The notes beneath the pieces were generated by a model that did no database searches, was not told where the DNA came from, and saw only the letters and a list, made by a program, of their open reading frames with translations. From Pseudarthrobacter equi (GTDB lineage: Bacteria; Actinomycetota; Actinomycetes; Actinomycetales; Micrococcaceae), in assembly GCF_900105535.1 (NCBI RefSeq), contig NZ_LT629779.1, positions 3,162,001 to 3,226,000 on the forward strand: a stretch of 64,000 nt of DNA, given 5' to 3'. This document shows positions 16,954 to 26,829 of this stretch, piece after piece (position 1 is the stretch's first letter; the number at the start of each line of letters is the position of its first letter). The position numbers and the translations under genes were made by a program.

Positions 16954-17745
16954 ATGGTTAAGCAGTCCATTTTCGGCCGCATCGCTCAGCTGGCGAAGGC
17001 AAACATCAACTCCTTGCTGGACAACGCTGAGGATCCGCAGAAGATGCTGGACCAGATGGTCCGGGACTACACCAACAACATCGCCGAGGCTGAGTCAGCC
17101 GTGGCGCAGACCATTGGCAACCTCCGCATGCTCGAAGACGACTACAACGAGGATGTCCGCAATGCCCGCGACTGGGGCAACAAGGCCCTGGCCGCCTCGC
17201 GCAAGGCCGATGAGTTCCGCAGCAATGGCGACGTGACGGACGCCGAGAAGTTCGACAACCTGGCCAAGGTGGCCCTGCAGCGCCAGATGGCTGCCGAGAG
17301 CGAAGCCAAGGGCGCTGAGCCCAGCATCGCCTCGCAGCGCGAAGTGGTTGACAAGCTCAAGAACGGCCTCGACCAGATGAAGGGCAAGCTCAACCAGCTC
17401 ACCAGCAAGCGCAACGAACTGGTGGCACGGTCCAAGACCGCAGCCGCACAGACGCAGGTCCACGACGCCATCAAGAGCATCGACATCATGGATCCCACCA
17501 GCGAAGTGGGACGCTTCGAAGAGAAGATCCGCCGCGAAGAGGCGAAGGTCCGCGGCCAGCAGGAACTCGCCGCATCGAGCCTCGATGCACAGTTCAACCA
17601 GCTGGAAGACCTTGGTGAGCAGGTGGAGATCGAGGCCCGCCTGGCCGCACTGAAGTCCGGCGGCAAGAGCACCCAGGCCATCGGTTCGGGCAATTCGGCC
17701 GAACCAGCATCCACCGTGGATGAGGCGGATTTCGATAAGCTCTGA
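16954..17745 (+). CDS. pspA: PspA/IM30 family membrane-stress protein
   Basis: This 263-residue, almost fully alpha-helical protein starts MVKQSIFGRIAQLAKANINS, the amphipathic membrane-binding helix of PspA/Vipp1. It continues through LLDNAEDPQKMLDQMVRDY and the long coiled-coil hairpin of the ESCRT-III-like family. It should bind stressed membranes and form oligomeric scaffolds. GAAAGG lies shortly before the ATG. It follows the TPM-domain gene and is close to a divergent HtrA-type protease gene, which fits a shared envelope function. Confidence 0.95.
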   Translation: MVKQSIFGRIAQLAKANINSLLDNAEDPQKMLDQMVRDYTNNIAEAESAVAQTIGNLRMLEDDYNEDVRNARDWGNKALAASRKADEFRSNGDVTDAEKFDNLAKVALQRQMAAESEAKGAEPSIASQREVVDKLKNGLDQMKGKLNQLTSKRNELVARSKTAAAQTQVHDAIKSIDIMDPTSEVGRFEEKIRREEAKVRGQQELAASSLDAQFNQLEDLGEQVEIEARLAALKSGGKSTQAIGSGNSAEPASTVDEADFDKL

Positions 17746-17775
17746 GCCTGCGGGAGCAGGTAATCACCAACGTTG

Positions 17776-17804
17776 AAGGGCCGGGACGGAAAGTCCCGGC
17801 CCTT
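17776..17804 (+). terminator. Rho-independent terminator after pspA
   Basis: AAGGGCCGGGAC pairs perfectly with GTCCCGGCCCTT around a 5-base loop. It lies 31 bases after the pspA stop and is followed by TTT at the start of the trailing sequence. Confidence 0.75.
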
Positions 17805-17833
17805 TGCCGTTCCCCGGTGTGTAGCGTGGTGGC

Positions 17834-19261
17834 ATGGCTTCCACAGATCTGACGTCACTCGTATGGCTGCGCGACGACCTTCGCCTCGATGACAACCCTG
17901 CACTGTCCGAAGCTGCCCACCTCGGTGTGCCGATGACAGTGGTCTATGTACTGGACGAGGAGTCGGACGGTGTTCGGGCGCTCGGAGGGGCCAGCCGGTG
18001 GTGGCTGCACCACTCGCTGGCGGCACTCAGCGCCGATCTGGAAGCCAAGGGTTCGCGGCTGGTGCTGCGCCGCGGCAAGGCCGCCGACGTCATCAGTTCA
18101 CTGGCTGCGCAGACGCATGCGGGCCACCTCTTCTGGAACCGCCGCTACGGCGGGCCGGAACGCGATATCGACGCCGGCCTGAAGGAATGGGCTGCCGGCA
18201 ACGGCATCGAGGCCTTCAGTTTCCAGGCCAACCTGCTCTTCGAGCCCTGGACCATTAGGACCGGCGCAGGCGGCCCGTACAAGGTCTACTCACCGTTTTG
18301 GCGTGCCTGCCTGGCAGCCGGCGACATCCGGGATCCTTTCGACGTTCCCCAAGACCTTCCCGAACCGGCTTCCTCCGGCCGCGGCCTCCCGGCGAGCGAC
18401 TCCCTAGGCAGTTGGAAGCTGCTGCCTACCTCGCCCGACTGGAGCGGAGGGCTGGCCGACACGTGGGTGCCGGGCGAAAAGGGCGCGCTGGACCGCCTAA
18501 CGGACTTCCTGGACGGTCCCATTGAGGACTACGGGACCGGAAGGAACATCCCCGGCACTGAGGGAACCAGCCGGTTGTCTCCGTACCTCCGGTTCGGCGA
18601 AGTCAGTCCGTTCCGGGTATGGCGTGAGATCCGCCGCCGCCATCCGCGGCAGGTTCCTGCCGACGTCGGCATCTTCCGCTCCGAACTCGGCTGGCGGGAA
18701 TTCAACTGGCACCTGCTGTATCACAATCCGGAACTGGCCACCCGGAGCTTCCGGCCCGACTTTGAGAAGTTCGAATGGGGATCACTGAGCCGGCAGGAAC
18801 TGGCCGCGTGGCAGCAGGGCCAGACCGGCTATCCGCTGGTTGACGCCGGTATGCGGCAGCTCTGGCAGACCGGGTGGATGCACAACCGCGTCCGCATGGC
18901 AGCGGCATCCTTCCTGGTCAAGAACCTCCTGACCGACTGGAGGGTGGGCGAACAATGGTTCTGGGACACCCTGGTGGACGCCGACGCCGCAAACAATCCC
19001 GCAAACTGGCAATGGGTGGCCGGCTCCGGAGCGGATGCCTCGCCCTACTACCGCATCTTCAATCCGGTAACCCAAAGCAAGAAGTTCGACGCCGGCGGCG
19101 ACTACCTGCGCCGGTTCATCCCGGAGATCGCCGGCCTTGAGGGCAAAGCGATCCACGAACCATGGACGGCGGAGCTGGAGAGCTACCCCCAGCCCCTGGT
19201 GGAGCTCCCAGAGTCACGGGAGCGGGCACTGGATGCCTACCAGAAGCTCAAGGACTCGTGA
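17834..19261 (+). CDS. phr: Deoxyribodipyrimidine photo-lyase (cryptochrome/photolyase family)
   Basis: This 475-residue flavoprotein would split UV-induced pyrimidine dimers using light. The N-terminal Rossmann-like antenna domain begins SLVWLRDDLRLDDNPAL and contains the FWNRRY motif. The FAD domain contains TSRLSPYLRFGEVSPFRVW, then FRSELGWREFNWHLL, TGYPLVDAGMRQLW and MHNRVRMAAASFLVKNLL, and ends near NPVTQSKKFD. All are classic for class I CPD photolyases. Start ATG 17834 lies after a short leader. No frameshift is seen. Confidence 0.95.
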   Translation: MASTDLTSLVWLRDDLRLDDNPALSEAAHLGVPMTVVYVLDEESDGVRALGGASRWWLHHSLAALSADLEAKGSRLVLRRGKAADVISSLAAQTHAGHLFWNRRYGGPERDIDAGLKEWAAGNGIEAFSFQANLLFEPWTIRTGAGGPYKVYSPFWRACLAAGDIRDPFDVPQDLPEPASSGRGLPASDSLGSWKLLPTSPDWSGGLADTWVPGEKGALDRLTDFLDGPIEDYGTGRNIPGTEGTSRLSPYLRFGEVSPFRVWREIRRRHPRQVPADVGIFRSELGWREFNWHLLYHNPELATRSFRPDFEKFEWGSLSRQELAAWQQGQTGYPLVDAGMRQLWQTGWMHNRVRMAAASFLVKNLLTDWRVGEQWFWDTLVDADAANNPANWQWVAGSGADASPYYRIFNPVTQSKKFDAGGDYLRRFIPEIAGLEGKAIHEPWTAELESYPQPLVELPESRERALDAYQKLKDS

Positions 19262-19283
19262 CCGCTTGTACGGGCCGCCAGGG

Positions 19284-20216
19284 TCAGCGGCTGACCTTGC
19301 CCATCAGTGACGCGATGGGGCGCAGGAAAAGCGGGCGGGCGAGGAACCAGGCGCCAACCATGACAGCCACGGAAGCGGCGAAGACCCAGAAACCGAACCA
19401 GCCGTCGTCGTCACGCACACCGTACATGTGGTTGAGGTTCCGGAGCGCCCCCGTGGCGAAGACCAGGAACACATGCACCACCACGAAGGCCACGAAGTAG
19501 ATCATCACCGGGAAGTGCACGGCACGGGCCCACTCGATGGGGTAGGCCTTATTCAGGCCGGCAGCCTTCTTGGGCCATGCACCGGACATGCGCAGCCCGG
19601 TGATGAACGCCAGCGGTGCGGCGATGAAGACGGTGATGAAGTAGGTCAGCAGCTGGAGCGCGTTGTAGTTGACCCAGCCGTTCTCCGTGGGCCAGTTCAG
19701 CGATGCGTACTGGAGGGCGGCCGAAAGGGCGTTCGGGAACACATCCCAGCTGGTGGGGACAATCCGCATCCACTGGCCGGTGGCAAACAGGAGAACGGCG
19801 AACACCAGGCCGTTGAGGATCCACAGGGCATCCAACGTGAGGTGGAACCACAGCTCAAGGCTGATCTTCGTTGGAGCGTTCCGGGTCCGGATCAGGCCCT
19901 TGTTGTTGCGGGTCCAGTGGGCGCTGGGACGGGTGGTGGTCCGCACCTGCCAGCCCGTACGGATAATCAGCAGCAGGAAGAAGGCGTTGAGGAAGTGCTG
20001 CCACGCCAGCCACGCCGGGAAGCCCTCGGGTGCCGAGGCCGGCAGCTCCGAATGCCCCGGGTAGGCAGCCACGAAGGAAGCCACGGCGGGAAGGCCCACA
20101 AGCCATCGGGCGGCGAGGACCACCAGTACCAGCGCCACGAGGACGGCCGGGACGCCCCAGTAGAGTCGGGACCGCTTACCCGTGGCGGCGCCGGGCTTCT
20201 TCGTGGGTGTGGACAT
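19284..20216 (-). CDS. Cytochrome b/b6-domain integral membrane protein
   Basis: The 310-residue protein has about six hydrophobic segments. Histidines sit in or at the ends of several: WQHFLNAFFLLLI, WFHLTLDALWILNG, and ARAVHFPVMIYF followed by VVVHVFLVF. This is the arrangement of di-haem cytochrome b561/DUF4405-like subunits. It could serve as the membrane anchor of a redox enzyme, but no catalytic partner gene is adjacent. It is convergent with the photolyase gene, 22 bases apart. Confidence 0.8.
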   Translation of the reverse strand: MSTPTKKPGAATGKRSRLYWGVPAVLVALVLVVLAARWLVGLPAVASFVAAYPGHSELPASAPEGFPAWLAWQHFLNAFFLLLIIRTGWQVRTTTRPSAHWTRNNKGLIRTRNAPTKISLELWFHLTLDALWILNGLVFAVLLFATGQWMRIVPTSWDVFPNALSAALQYASLNWPTENGWVNYNALQLLTYFITVFIAAPLAFITGLRMSGAWPKKAAGLNKAYPIEWARAVHFPVMIYFVAFVVVHVFLVFATGALRNLNHMYGVRDDDGWFGFWVFAASVAVMVGAWFLARPLFLRPIASLMGKVSR

Positions 20217-20307
20217 CGAACTACATTCCTCTCGAGAATGACTGGCCAGGTGCTCGCAGCACGCAAGCCCTGCGAACGAGAATACTAGGAACTACCCTCA
20301 TCCACGG

Positions 20308-20350
20308 AAAAAAGAAGACCCCGTCCGGCTGGTGTGCCGAACGGGGTCTT
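20308..20350 (-). terminator. Terminator of first initiator tRNA gene
   Basis: AAGACCCCGT and ACGGGGTCTT pair perfectly, with an inner CGGC/GCCG stem. On the minus strand the hairpin is followed by TTCTTTTTTCC. It sits directly downstream of the tRNA ending at 20358. Confidence 0.8.
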
Positions 20351-20357
20351 TCCATAG

Positions 20358-20431
20358 TTGCGGGGACAGGATTTGAACCTGTGACCTCTGGGTTATGAGC
20401 CCAGCGAGCTACCGAACTGCTCCACCCCGCG
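20358..20431 (-). tRNA. Initiator tRNA-fMet (CAU), copy 1
   Basis: The 74-base gene reads CGCGGGGTGGAGC at its 5' end. It has anticodon loop CTCATAA flanked by three G-C pairs (GGG/CCC), T-loop GGTTCAAATCC, and acceptor end CCCCGCA plus discriminator A. The unpaired C1-A72 and the three G-C pairs mark it as the initiator. CCA is not encoded (ACTA follows). Confidence 0.97.
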
Positions 20432-20550
20432 TCGCTTGATCAACACTACCCTATCTTTTCGGCCGCCGTGACCACGTGGCCCAAAGCCCCTCCCGGCCAT
20501 CCGCCAGAGGCGTGCCATGCCACCGCCAACCGACACAGCCAGGAGCACAA

Positions 20551-20588
20551 AAAAGACCCGGACACTGTTTCCAATGTCCGGGTCTTTT
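20551..20588 (-). terminator. Terminator of second initiator tRNA gene
   Basis: AAAAGACCCGGACA and TGTCCGGGTCTTTT form 14 perfect pairs around a 10-base loop, ending in a T-run on the minus strand (plus-strand A-run 20549-20554). It separates the two tRNA units, so each has its own terminator. Confidence 0.85.
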
Positions 20589-20593
20589 ACCAG

Positions 20594-20667
20594 TTGCGGG
20601 GACAGGATTTGAACCTGTGACCTCTGGGTTATGAGCCCAGCGAGCTACCGAACTGCTCCACCCCGCG
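20594..20667 (-). tRNA. Initiator tRNA-fMet (CAU), copy 2
   Basis: The 74 bases are identical to the copy at 20358-20431, including the C1-A72 mismatch, GGG/CCC anticodon stem and discriminator A. No CCA is encoded (ACTG follows). The 162-base spacer between copies contains the terminator of this copy and presumably the promoter for copy 1. Confidence 0.97.
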
Positions 20668-20734
20668 TCGCAAGAACTACTTTACCGGGAGGTGAACGCC
20701 AAGCCAAATCGAGACAGCGTGACGTCCGTTACGC

Positions 20735-20772
20735 AAGCGGCACCCGCTTCCCGGAGGAAGCGGGTGCCGCTT
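20735..20772. terminator. Strong hairpin after the UPF0182 gene
   Basis: A perfect 17-bp stem (AAGCGGCACCCGCTTCC and its complement) encloses a CGGA tetraloop. It lies between the UPF0182 stop and the second tRNA gene. A run of nine Gs is nearby at 20809-20817. Confidence 0.65.
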
Positions 20773-20838
20773 TACGTCGTCGTACTTTCATTCAGGTCCT
20801 GGGCACCCGGGGGGGGGCTCAGGACGCCGCGAGCCTGG

Positions 20839-23817
20839 CTAGTTGCTGGGCGACGGTGTCGGCGTTGCCGTTGGTGCCGGGCTGGCTTCCGGGGCGGTGC
20901 CGGGAATCTTGGCCTCGGCGTCCACGGCCTTCTTCAGTGCCGCTGTGATCCGCTTCTGCGCCTCACCATAAGCGGCGAAGTCACCGGTTGAGAGAGCCGA
21001 CTGGCCGGCCTGGATGGCGGCATTTGCTTCGTCCAGCGCCGCCTTGAGCTCAGCCTTGGCGTCCGCTCCCGGCTCCGATGGATTAGCCGGCGCGGCTGGC
21101 GTCTGCCCGTTGTTGTCCGAGTCGCCCGCCGCTGCGCCGGAATTACCGCCGAACAGCTGCTTGAGTGCTTCGTCCAGGGTGGGCGCGAAGCCCACCTTGT
21201 CACCGAACGCCACCAGCACGCGCTGCAGGGTGGGATAGGAGGTCTCACCGGTCGACTTCAGGTAGACCGGCTGCACATACAGGATGCCGCCGCCCACGGG
21301 CAGGGTCAGCAGGTTGCCGTTCAGCACGTCCGAGGCACCCTGGCGCAACAGGTTCAGGGCCTGGGACACCGTGGGATCGGAGTTGAACTTGTTCTGCGCC
21401 TGGCCCGGGCCGGGGACCTGGGTTTCCGGCGGGATATTGAGCAGGCGCAGCTTGCCGTAGCCCTCACCCTTGACCCCTGCCTGGTTACCGGCGTCGGAAT
21501 CCGCTGCCAGGAAGCCATAGAGGACGTTGCGGGCGTTGTTGTTCACGATCTGCGGAATGAAGGATGACGTGAGCTGGAACGCCGGCTTGTCCTGGTCAGG
21601 CATCTGCAGCGACATGTAGAACGGCGGCTGCTTGACGTCCGTGTCCACTGTGGGATCGGCCGGAACGCTCCAGGCGTCGTTGTTCTTGTAGAAGCTGCGG
21701 GGGTCCGTCACGTGGTACTGGCCCAGCAGTTCACGCTGGACCTTGAACAGGTCCTCCGGGTAACGGACGTGGCTCATCACCGCGCCGGACATCTCAGAAT
21801 AGGGCTTCAGGGACGTGGGAAACACTTTGTTCCAGGCCTTGAGGACAGGGTCCTGGTCATCCCAGGCGTACAGGGTGACGGAGCCGTCGTAGGCGTCCAC
21901 GGTTGCCTTGACGGAGTTCCGGATGTAGTTCACGGTGCTGTTCGGCAGGGCCACGGCGCGGCCGGAGGTGGTCTGCGTGTCAGCAGTGGCCTCAGACAGC
22001 TGTTTTTGCTGCGAGTAAGGGTAGTACTGGCTGGTGGTGTAGCCGTCCACGATCCACTTCACGCGGCCATCAACAACCGCCGGGTAGGCGTTGCCGTCAA
22101 CGGTGAGGTACGGCGCAACCTTCTGGATGCGTTCCCGGGGGTTGCGGTCGTACAGGACCTGCGAATCGGAGTTCACGCCGTCCGAGAGCAGCAGGTCCGA
22201 GGACTGGAACTTGATGGCGTACAGGACCTTGTTGAAGAACGAGCCCACGTTCGGGCCGCCGTTGCCGGTAAACGTGTACTGGGTTTCGCCTTCGCCTTCG
22301 CGGCCGGACGGACGGTCCTGCTCACGCGGAGCGGTGCCTTCCGGGGCGCCAACGATCGAGTACTCGGGTGAGGATTCACCGAAGTAGATGCGGGGCTGGT
22401 AGGAGGAGTCGTTGCCCAGGACGCCATTGGAGGGGATGCCCGACTGCAGGAATTCAGGCTTGCCGTCCACGGTGAACTTGTTGCCCTTGGCCGCTACCAC
22501 GCCGTAGCCGTGCGTGTACACGACGTGCTGGTTCAACCAGCCCTGCTGGTTGGCTGCCACGTTGGTGGGGTTCAGTTCCCGGACAGCGATCACGGTGTCC
22601 TGGATCTTGCCGTCCACCTCGTACCGGTCAACGTTGAGGGCCTCGGGGAACTGGTAGTACGGGCGGTACTGTTCCAGCTGTGCGAAGGCGTCAGAGATCA
22701 GGTTGGGGTCCAGGAGCCGGATGTTTGCGGTGGTCTGCGCGTCCGGGGCCAGGGCACCTGATGTTGCGGTGTTGGTGGCGTCGTAGCGGGTCTCCTGGAT
22801 TCCATCGAGCCCGTAAGCGCTGCGGGTGTTGTCGATGTTCCGCTGGATGTAGTCCTTCTCCAGCGTTTCTTCCGAGGGACGGACCTGGAACTGCTGGATC
22901 ACCCAGGGGTACACTCCACCGGCCAGGATGGACGTGATGATCAGCATCGCCGTTCCGATGACCGGCAGGCGCCAGCGGCCGATGATGGCTGCCACGATGA
23001 ACAGCGCGGCTACCAGCACGGCAGCGACGGCGAGGATGGCCTTCGTGGGGATGACGGCGTTGACGTCCGTGTAGAGGGCACCGGCCCAGCGGCCGCCATT
23101 GCTCTGGACCGAGGAATACCGGTCAAGCCAGAAGTTGATGCCCAGCAGGATCAGGAACGCGGCACCGGTGACGGCAATGTGGATCTGGGCGGCACGGGCG
23201 GTGTAGACGCCGCGCTCCATGAGCCGGATGCTGCCGTAGAGGTAGTGCGTCAGGATGCCGGCGATGCCGGCAATGACAACCACGCTGATCAGGAAGCCTG
23301 TGACGAATCCCAGGAAGGGCAGGACCATCACATAGAAGCTGATGTCCATGTTGAACTGGGGGTCCTGCTTGTTGAAGCCCACCTGGTTGAAGAAGAGCAA
23401 TACCTTCTGCCACTGGCTCGCGGCCGCGCTTCCGGCGAAGAGGCCGAAGAGGATGGGCAGGCCAATCATGACCACCCGCCGTACAGGTTCCAGCTGTGCC
23501 TGGTAGCGGTTGAGGTTGTCCCGGATATCGGAATCAGGCGCGTAGACCGGCCGGGAGCGGTAGGCAATGCGGATGGCGAAGAACACGCCGGCGAACATCA
23601 AGGCGAACCCGGCAGCGAAGATGGCGATCTTCGCAAGGTTCTCAGTGATGAAGACTTCCATGAACCCCAGCTGCCGGTACCAAAGGACGTCGGTCCAGAC
23701 GTTGGCGAAGAAGATGAAGCCCACGACGACGAGGGCAACAACGATCAGGGTGGGCGTCAGCGCGCCGCGTCGGGAAGGGGGTCTGCCGGTGGACATGGTG
23801 CTGGCGGGACGGGACAA
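20839..23817 (-). CDS. UPF0182 family (COG1615) large membrane protein
   Basis: The 992-residue protein has about seven hydrophobic segments in the first 330 residues, starting with [20 protein letters not shown], then a long extracytoplasmic part and an acidic, Ala/Pro-rich C-terminus ending in Thr/Pro repeats. [11 protein letters not shown] near residue 45 and [13 protein letters not shown] near 335 are family landmarks. Length is normal. The function of this actinobacterial and cyanobacterial family is not established. TTG 23817 is preceded by GAGGT; ATG 23796 is the alternative start. Confidence 0.92.
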   Translation of the reverse strand: MSRPASTMSTGRPPSRRGALTPTLIVVALVVVGFIFFANVWTDVLWYRQLGFMEVFITENLAKIAIFAAGFALMFAGVFFAIRIAYRSRPVYAPDSDIRDNLNRYQAQLEPVRRVVMIGLPILFGLFAGSAAASQWQKVLLFFNQVGFNKQDPQFNMDISFYVMVLPFLGFVTGFLISVVVIAGIAGILTHYLYGSIRLMERGVYTARAAQIHIAVTGAAFLILLGINFWLDRYSSVQSNGGRWAGALYTDVNAVIPTKAILAVAAVLVAALFIVAAIIGRWRLPVIGTAMLIITSILAGGVYPWVIQQFQVRPSEETLEKDYIQRNIDNTRSAYGLDGIQETRYDATNTATSGALAPDAQTTANIRLLDPNLISDAFAQLEQYRPYYQFPEALNVDRYEVDGKIQDTVIAVRELNPTNVAANQQGWLNQHVVYTHGYGVVAAKGNKFTVDGKPEFLQSGIPSNGVLGNDSSYQPRIYFGESSPEYSIVGAPEGTAPREQDRPSGREGEGETQYTFTGNGGPNVGSFFNKVLYAIKFQSSDLLLSDGVNSDSQVLYDRNPRERIQKVAPYLTVDGNAYPAVVDGRVKWIVDGYTTSQYYPYSQQKQLSEATADTQTTSGRAVALPNSTVNYIRNSVKATVDAYDGSVTLYAWDDQDPVLKAWNKVFPTSLKPYSEMSGAVMSHVRYPEDLFKVQRELLGQYHVTDPRSFYKNNDAWSVPADPTVDTDVKQPPFYMSLQMPDQDKPAFQLTSSFIPQIVNNNARNVLYGFLAADSDAGNQAGVKGEGYGKLRLLNIPPETQVPGPGQAQNKFNSDPTVSQALNLLRQGASDVLNGNLLTLPVGGGILYVQPVYLKSTGETSYPTLQRVLVAFGDKVGFAPTLDEALKQLFGGNSGAAAGDSDNNGQTPAAPANPSEPGADAKAELKAALDEANAAIQAGQSALSTGDFAAYGEAQKRITAALKKAVDAEAKIPGTAPEASPAPTATPTPSPSN

Positions 23818-23961
23818 ACTGGGTACCTCATAGCTGGTCGTCAGATATTCGAAGCGTGCGTGCGAGTGACGTACTCCCCCGGCCTGCAGCTGGAATTGTC
23901 CGTCACCTTTGCCACGAGTGGCGGTAAGGCTTAGTTCCTGTCGAGTCTAGATGCGCCCAGT

Positions 23962-25152
23962 CTAGTTGTTTCCGCAGGTGGGCAGGCCCGTTGTGTCCTG
24001 GCCGCTGCCGGCACGTTCGACGGCGGACCTTGCCTCCGCGAGCTTGTCCACCTTGACCACCTGGAGCCCGTCCGGGATGTGCCCCACCACTTCCCCGCAG
24101 TTTTCCGCGGGTGCCAGGAACAGGGTGGCTCCCCCGGCGCGGGCGCCCTGCATTTTCTGCACGATGCCGCCAATGGCCCCAACAGTGCCGTCAGGCGAAA
24201 TGGTGCCTGTGCCGGCGATGTGCTTGCCGCCGGTCAGGTCGCCGGGGGTGATGGTGTCGATGATGCCCAGGGAGAACATCAGCCCGGCCGACGGGCCGCC
24301 CACTTTGTCCAGCGAAATATGCACATCGAAGGGGAACGTAAACAGGTACTTGAGCATCACCCCGAGGATGAACCGGCCTTCGCCGTTGTCCTTGGGGGTG
24401 ATGGTCTCAGTCACCGGCTGACCGTCCCGCTCCAGCACCACGGCTGCGGGGGCGCCCTTGCCTGCCGCGAGCTCGTCCTGGATGACGGCCAGTGACGTGA
24501 TGTCCTTGCCATTGATGGTCTTGAGGACGTCCCCGGTTTGGATCTTGCCTTCCGCAGCCGACCCGTTTGACAGTCCCGCGGCCTCTAGCTGCTGGCCGAA
24601 CGGGATGTCCAGTTCGTTCAGGGCCGAGGCGACGGCGTTTTCCTGGGAAGTGGTCATGGCGACGGAACTCTGCTGGGCGGCTTCTTCCTTGGTGGTCCCC
24701 GTGGGATAGATCAGCTCCACCGGATAGACGGACTTGGACCGGTCAAGCCAGGCGGAGAAAGCGGTGAGGATGCTGACCGGGCTGTTGGGGCCGCCGTCGA
24801 CGTACACCGTGGTGAGGTCCAAGTTGCCTGCCGCCGGGTAGGACTCATGCCCGGTGACCTTGATGACGGGAGTCCCCTGCCCCTGTCCCAGGGTGTTATA
24901 CGTGGGTCCCGGGGATTCGATGACGTACGGCACGGGGATGACCCCGACGGCGATGCCCAGGCCCAGCGCCGTCATACCGGCAAGCATCATGGCTGAAACC
25001 CTGGGGCTTCGGCGGGGCGCAGGCCCAGTTGGCGCGCCGCCGTCCGCGTCATTGCCGCCGGCCGCTCCGCCGTCGTGATCCCCTTGCCGGGGCTGGGAAA
25101 GAAGCTCTGAAGCGTGGTCCTCGGAGGGGTACCCGCCACGGGTTGTAGTCAC
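23962..25152 (-). CDS. Secreted/membrane PDZ and Lon-type S16 protease (YlbL family)
   Basis: The 396-residue protein has a hydrophilic N-terminus, one membrane helix (about 45-70, ending VGVIPVPYVIESPGPTYNTLG), a PDZ domain (around 190-260, GKIQTGDVLKTINGKD) and a C-terminal Lon-like proteolytic domain. The likely catalytic Ser is in DKVGGPSAGLMFSLGI and the Lys in GAIGGIVQKMQGA. It lacks the ATPase of Lon. I place the start at GTG 25152; the frame stays open for another 1.3 kb upstream, opposite a zincin gene, but that extension is a shadow. There is no clear Shine-Dalgarno, so it may be leaderless. Confidence 0.9.
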   Translation of the reverse strand: MTTTRGGYPSEDHASELLSQPRQGDHDGGAAGGNDADGGAPTGPAPRRSPRVSAMMLAGMTALGLGIAVGVIPVPYVIESPGPTYNTLGQGQGTPVIKVTGHESYPAAGNLDLTTVYVDGGPNSPVSILTAFSAWLDRSKSVYPVELIYPTGTTKEEAAQQSSVAMTTSQENAVASALNELDIPFGQQLEAAGLSNGSAAEGKIQTGDVLKTINGKDITSLAVIQDELAAGKGAPAAVVLERDGQPVTETITPKDNGEGRFILGVMLKYLFTFPFDVHISLDKVGGPSAGLMFSLGIIDTITPGDLTGGKHIAGTGTISPDGTVGAIGGIVQKMQGARAGGATLFLAPAENCGEVVGHIPDGLQVVKVDKLAEARSAVERAGSGQDTTGLPTCGNN

Positions 25153-25287
25153 CCAACAACAGTACGCGGTGGCAGGACCCGGGGGCTCTTTGCCCACAGC
25201 GAACGTCAAGCCGGTGCGGCAGACAGCCGCGGATGGCCGGGGTACCGTGAAGGTTGAGCACCAGTCACACCGACGATCGGCGGGATC

Positions 25288-26799
25288 ATGACCTCCAACC
25301 CACACAATTCTTCGAACGGCGACGATACCCCCAAGGATCCGTTGGCCGAGATGCTGCAGAACCTGATGGGCGGCAAGGGCATGGAAAACTTCGATCCGGC
25401 CGAGCTCGCAAAGGCTGCCGGCCTGCCGAACGATCCCAACCTGCTGGCCCAGATGTTCTCCCAGGTCCAGGCCATGATGAGTGCCCCGTCCGAGGGGCCC
25501 GTCAACTGGACGCTGGCACACGACAATGCACGGCGAGTGGCCGCGAGCAGCTCCGATCCGTCGGTTACCTCCCAGCAGTCCCGGGAGGTGGATGAGGCCC
25601 TTCGCCTGGCGGAGCTGTGGCTTGACCCGGTCACGGACCTGCCGTCCACCGGACTGATCGGGCGGGCCTGGTCGCGTGCGGAGTGGGTCGAGGCAACACT
25701 GGGAACCTGGAAGCGGCTGACGGAGCCCGTGGCGAACAGCATTGCCAATGCCCTCTCCTCCGCCATGACGGAGCAGATGCCCGAGGAAATGAAGTCCATG
25801 ATGGGCGGCGCCTCCTCGATGCTGCAGAACATGGGCGGCGCCATCTTCGGGATGCAACTGGGCCAGGCCATCGGCGCACTCTCGGCAGACGTTGTCAGCT
25901 CCACTGATATCGGCGTGCCGCTTGCGGATCTGGAAATGGCCCTGTTGCCGGCCAACGTTGCCGCTTTCGGGGATGGCCTGTCCCTGCCGGAAAACGACAT
26001 CCGGCTGTTCCTGGCAGTGCGTGAGGCCGCCCACGCCCGGCTGTTCGTGCAGGTCCCCTGGCTGCGGGGGCACCTCCTCGGAGCCATTGAGGCATATGCC
26101 CGCGGCATCCACATCGACACCTCGCGCATCGAAGAGCTGGCCCGGGACCTGGATCCGAGCAACCCCGAGGGAATCCAGGAAGCCCTCTCCCAGGGTGTCT
26201 TCATGCCCAAGCGCACCCCTGCGCAGGAGCAGGCCCTGGAAAAGCTCGAAACGGCGCTGGCCCTCGTGGAAGGCTGGGTGGACGAACTGACGGCCGCGGC
26301 CACCGAGAATGTGCTCCCCTCCGCTGCCGCGCTGCGTGAAACCGTCCGGCGGCGCCGCGCAACCGGCGGCCCGGCAGAACATGCCTTCGCCTCCCTGGTG
26401 GGGCTGGAGCTGCGGCCGCGCCGCCTCCGGGACGCGGCCACGCTGTGGGCCGCCCTCAAGGACGAGCGCGGCGTCGAAGGCCGGGACGCCATCTGGCACC
26501 ACCCGGACCTGCTGCCCACCGCCGAGGACCTGGACGATCCCAAGGGTTTCAGCGCCCGCCGCAAGCTGGCAGAGGCCAGCGACAGCGAAGTGGACGATGC
26601 CCTGCAGAAGCTGCTCAGTGGTGGTTTTGATGCCCCAGCCACCGACGACGCCAACGAAACGTCGGCTGGCGCCGCGGAGAACGGCGACGGAGCCGCGGGT
26701 TCCGGCTCAGCCGGCTCCGGCGGCGACAGCACCGATAACGACGGCACAGATAACGACACTACCGACGACGGCGGCGAAGGTACCCAGCCGAAGGCCTGA
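25288..26799 (+). CDS. Zinc-dependent metalloprotease-like protein (zincin_2/DUF2342)
   Basis: This 503-residue protein belongs to the actinobacterial family often annotated as zincin-like or coenzyme F420 biosynthesis associated. Landmarks are VNWTLAHDNAR, SRAEWVEATLGTWKRL, VREAAHARLFVQVPWLRG with the metal-site-like E-A-A-H, LVEGWVDELTA and EHAFASLVGLELRPRRLRDA. The last 60 residues are low-complexity Gly/Ser/Asp/Thr. Proteolytic activity is assumed for the family, not shown here. It is divergent from the PDZ/Lon-type protease gene. Confidence 0.88.
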   Translation: MTSNPHNSSNGDDTPKDPLAEMLQNLMGGKGMENFDPAELAKAAGLPNDPNLLAQMFSQVQAMMSAPSEGPVNWTLAHDNARRVAASSSDPSVTSQQSREVDEALRLAELWLDPVTDLPSTGLIGRAWSRAEWVEATLGTWKRLTEPVANSIANALSSAMTEQMPEEMKSMMGGASSMLQNMGGAIFGMQLGQAIGALSADVVSSTDIGVPLADLEMALLPANVAAFGDGLSLPENDIRLFLAVREAAHARLFVQVPWLRGHLLGAIEAYARGIHIDTSRIEELARDLDPSNPEGIQEALSQGVFMPKRTPAQEQALEKLETALALVEGWVDELTAAATENVLPSAAALRETVRRRRATGGPAEHAFASLVGLELRPRRLRDAATLWAALKDERGVEGRDAIWHHPDLLPTAEDLDDPKGFSARRKLAEASDSEVDDALQKLLSGGFDAPATDDANETSAGAAENGDGAAGSGSAGSGGDSTDNDGTDNDTTDDGGEGTQPKA

Positions 26800-26829
26800 C
26801 CTTCCCGCTGCGGCGGCAGCGCATTCCAC

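Noticed and set aside
20809..20817. Run of nine Gs as a phase-variation tract
   Set aside because: It lies outside any coding frame, between a terminator hairpin and the UPF0182 stop. It is more likely neutral or a sequencing-sensitive site.
25153..26502. Upstream extension of the PDZ/Lon-type protease frame to 846 codons
   Set aside because: The extra part lies opposite the well-supported zincin-like gene and has no recognisable domain; the real protein can start at GTG 25152.
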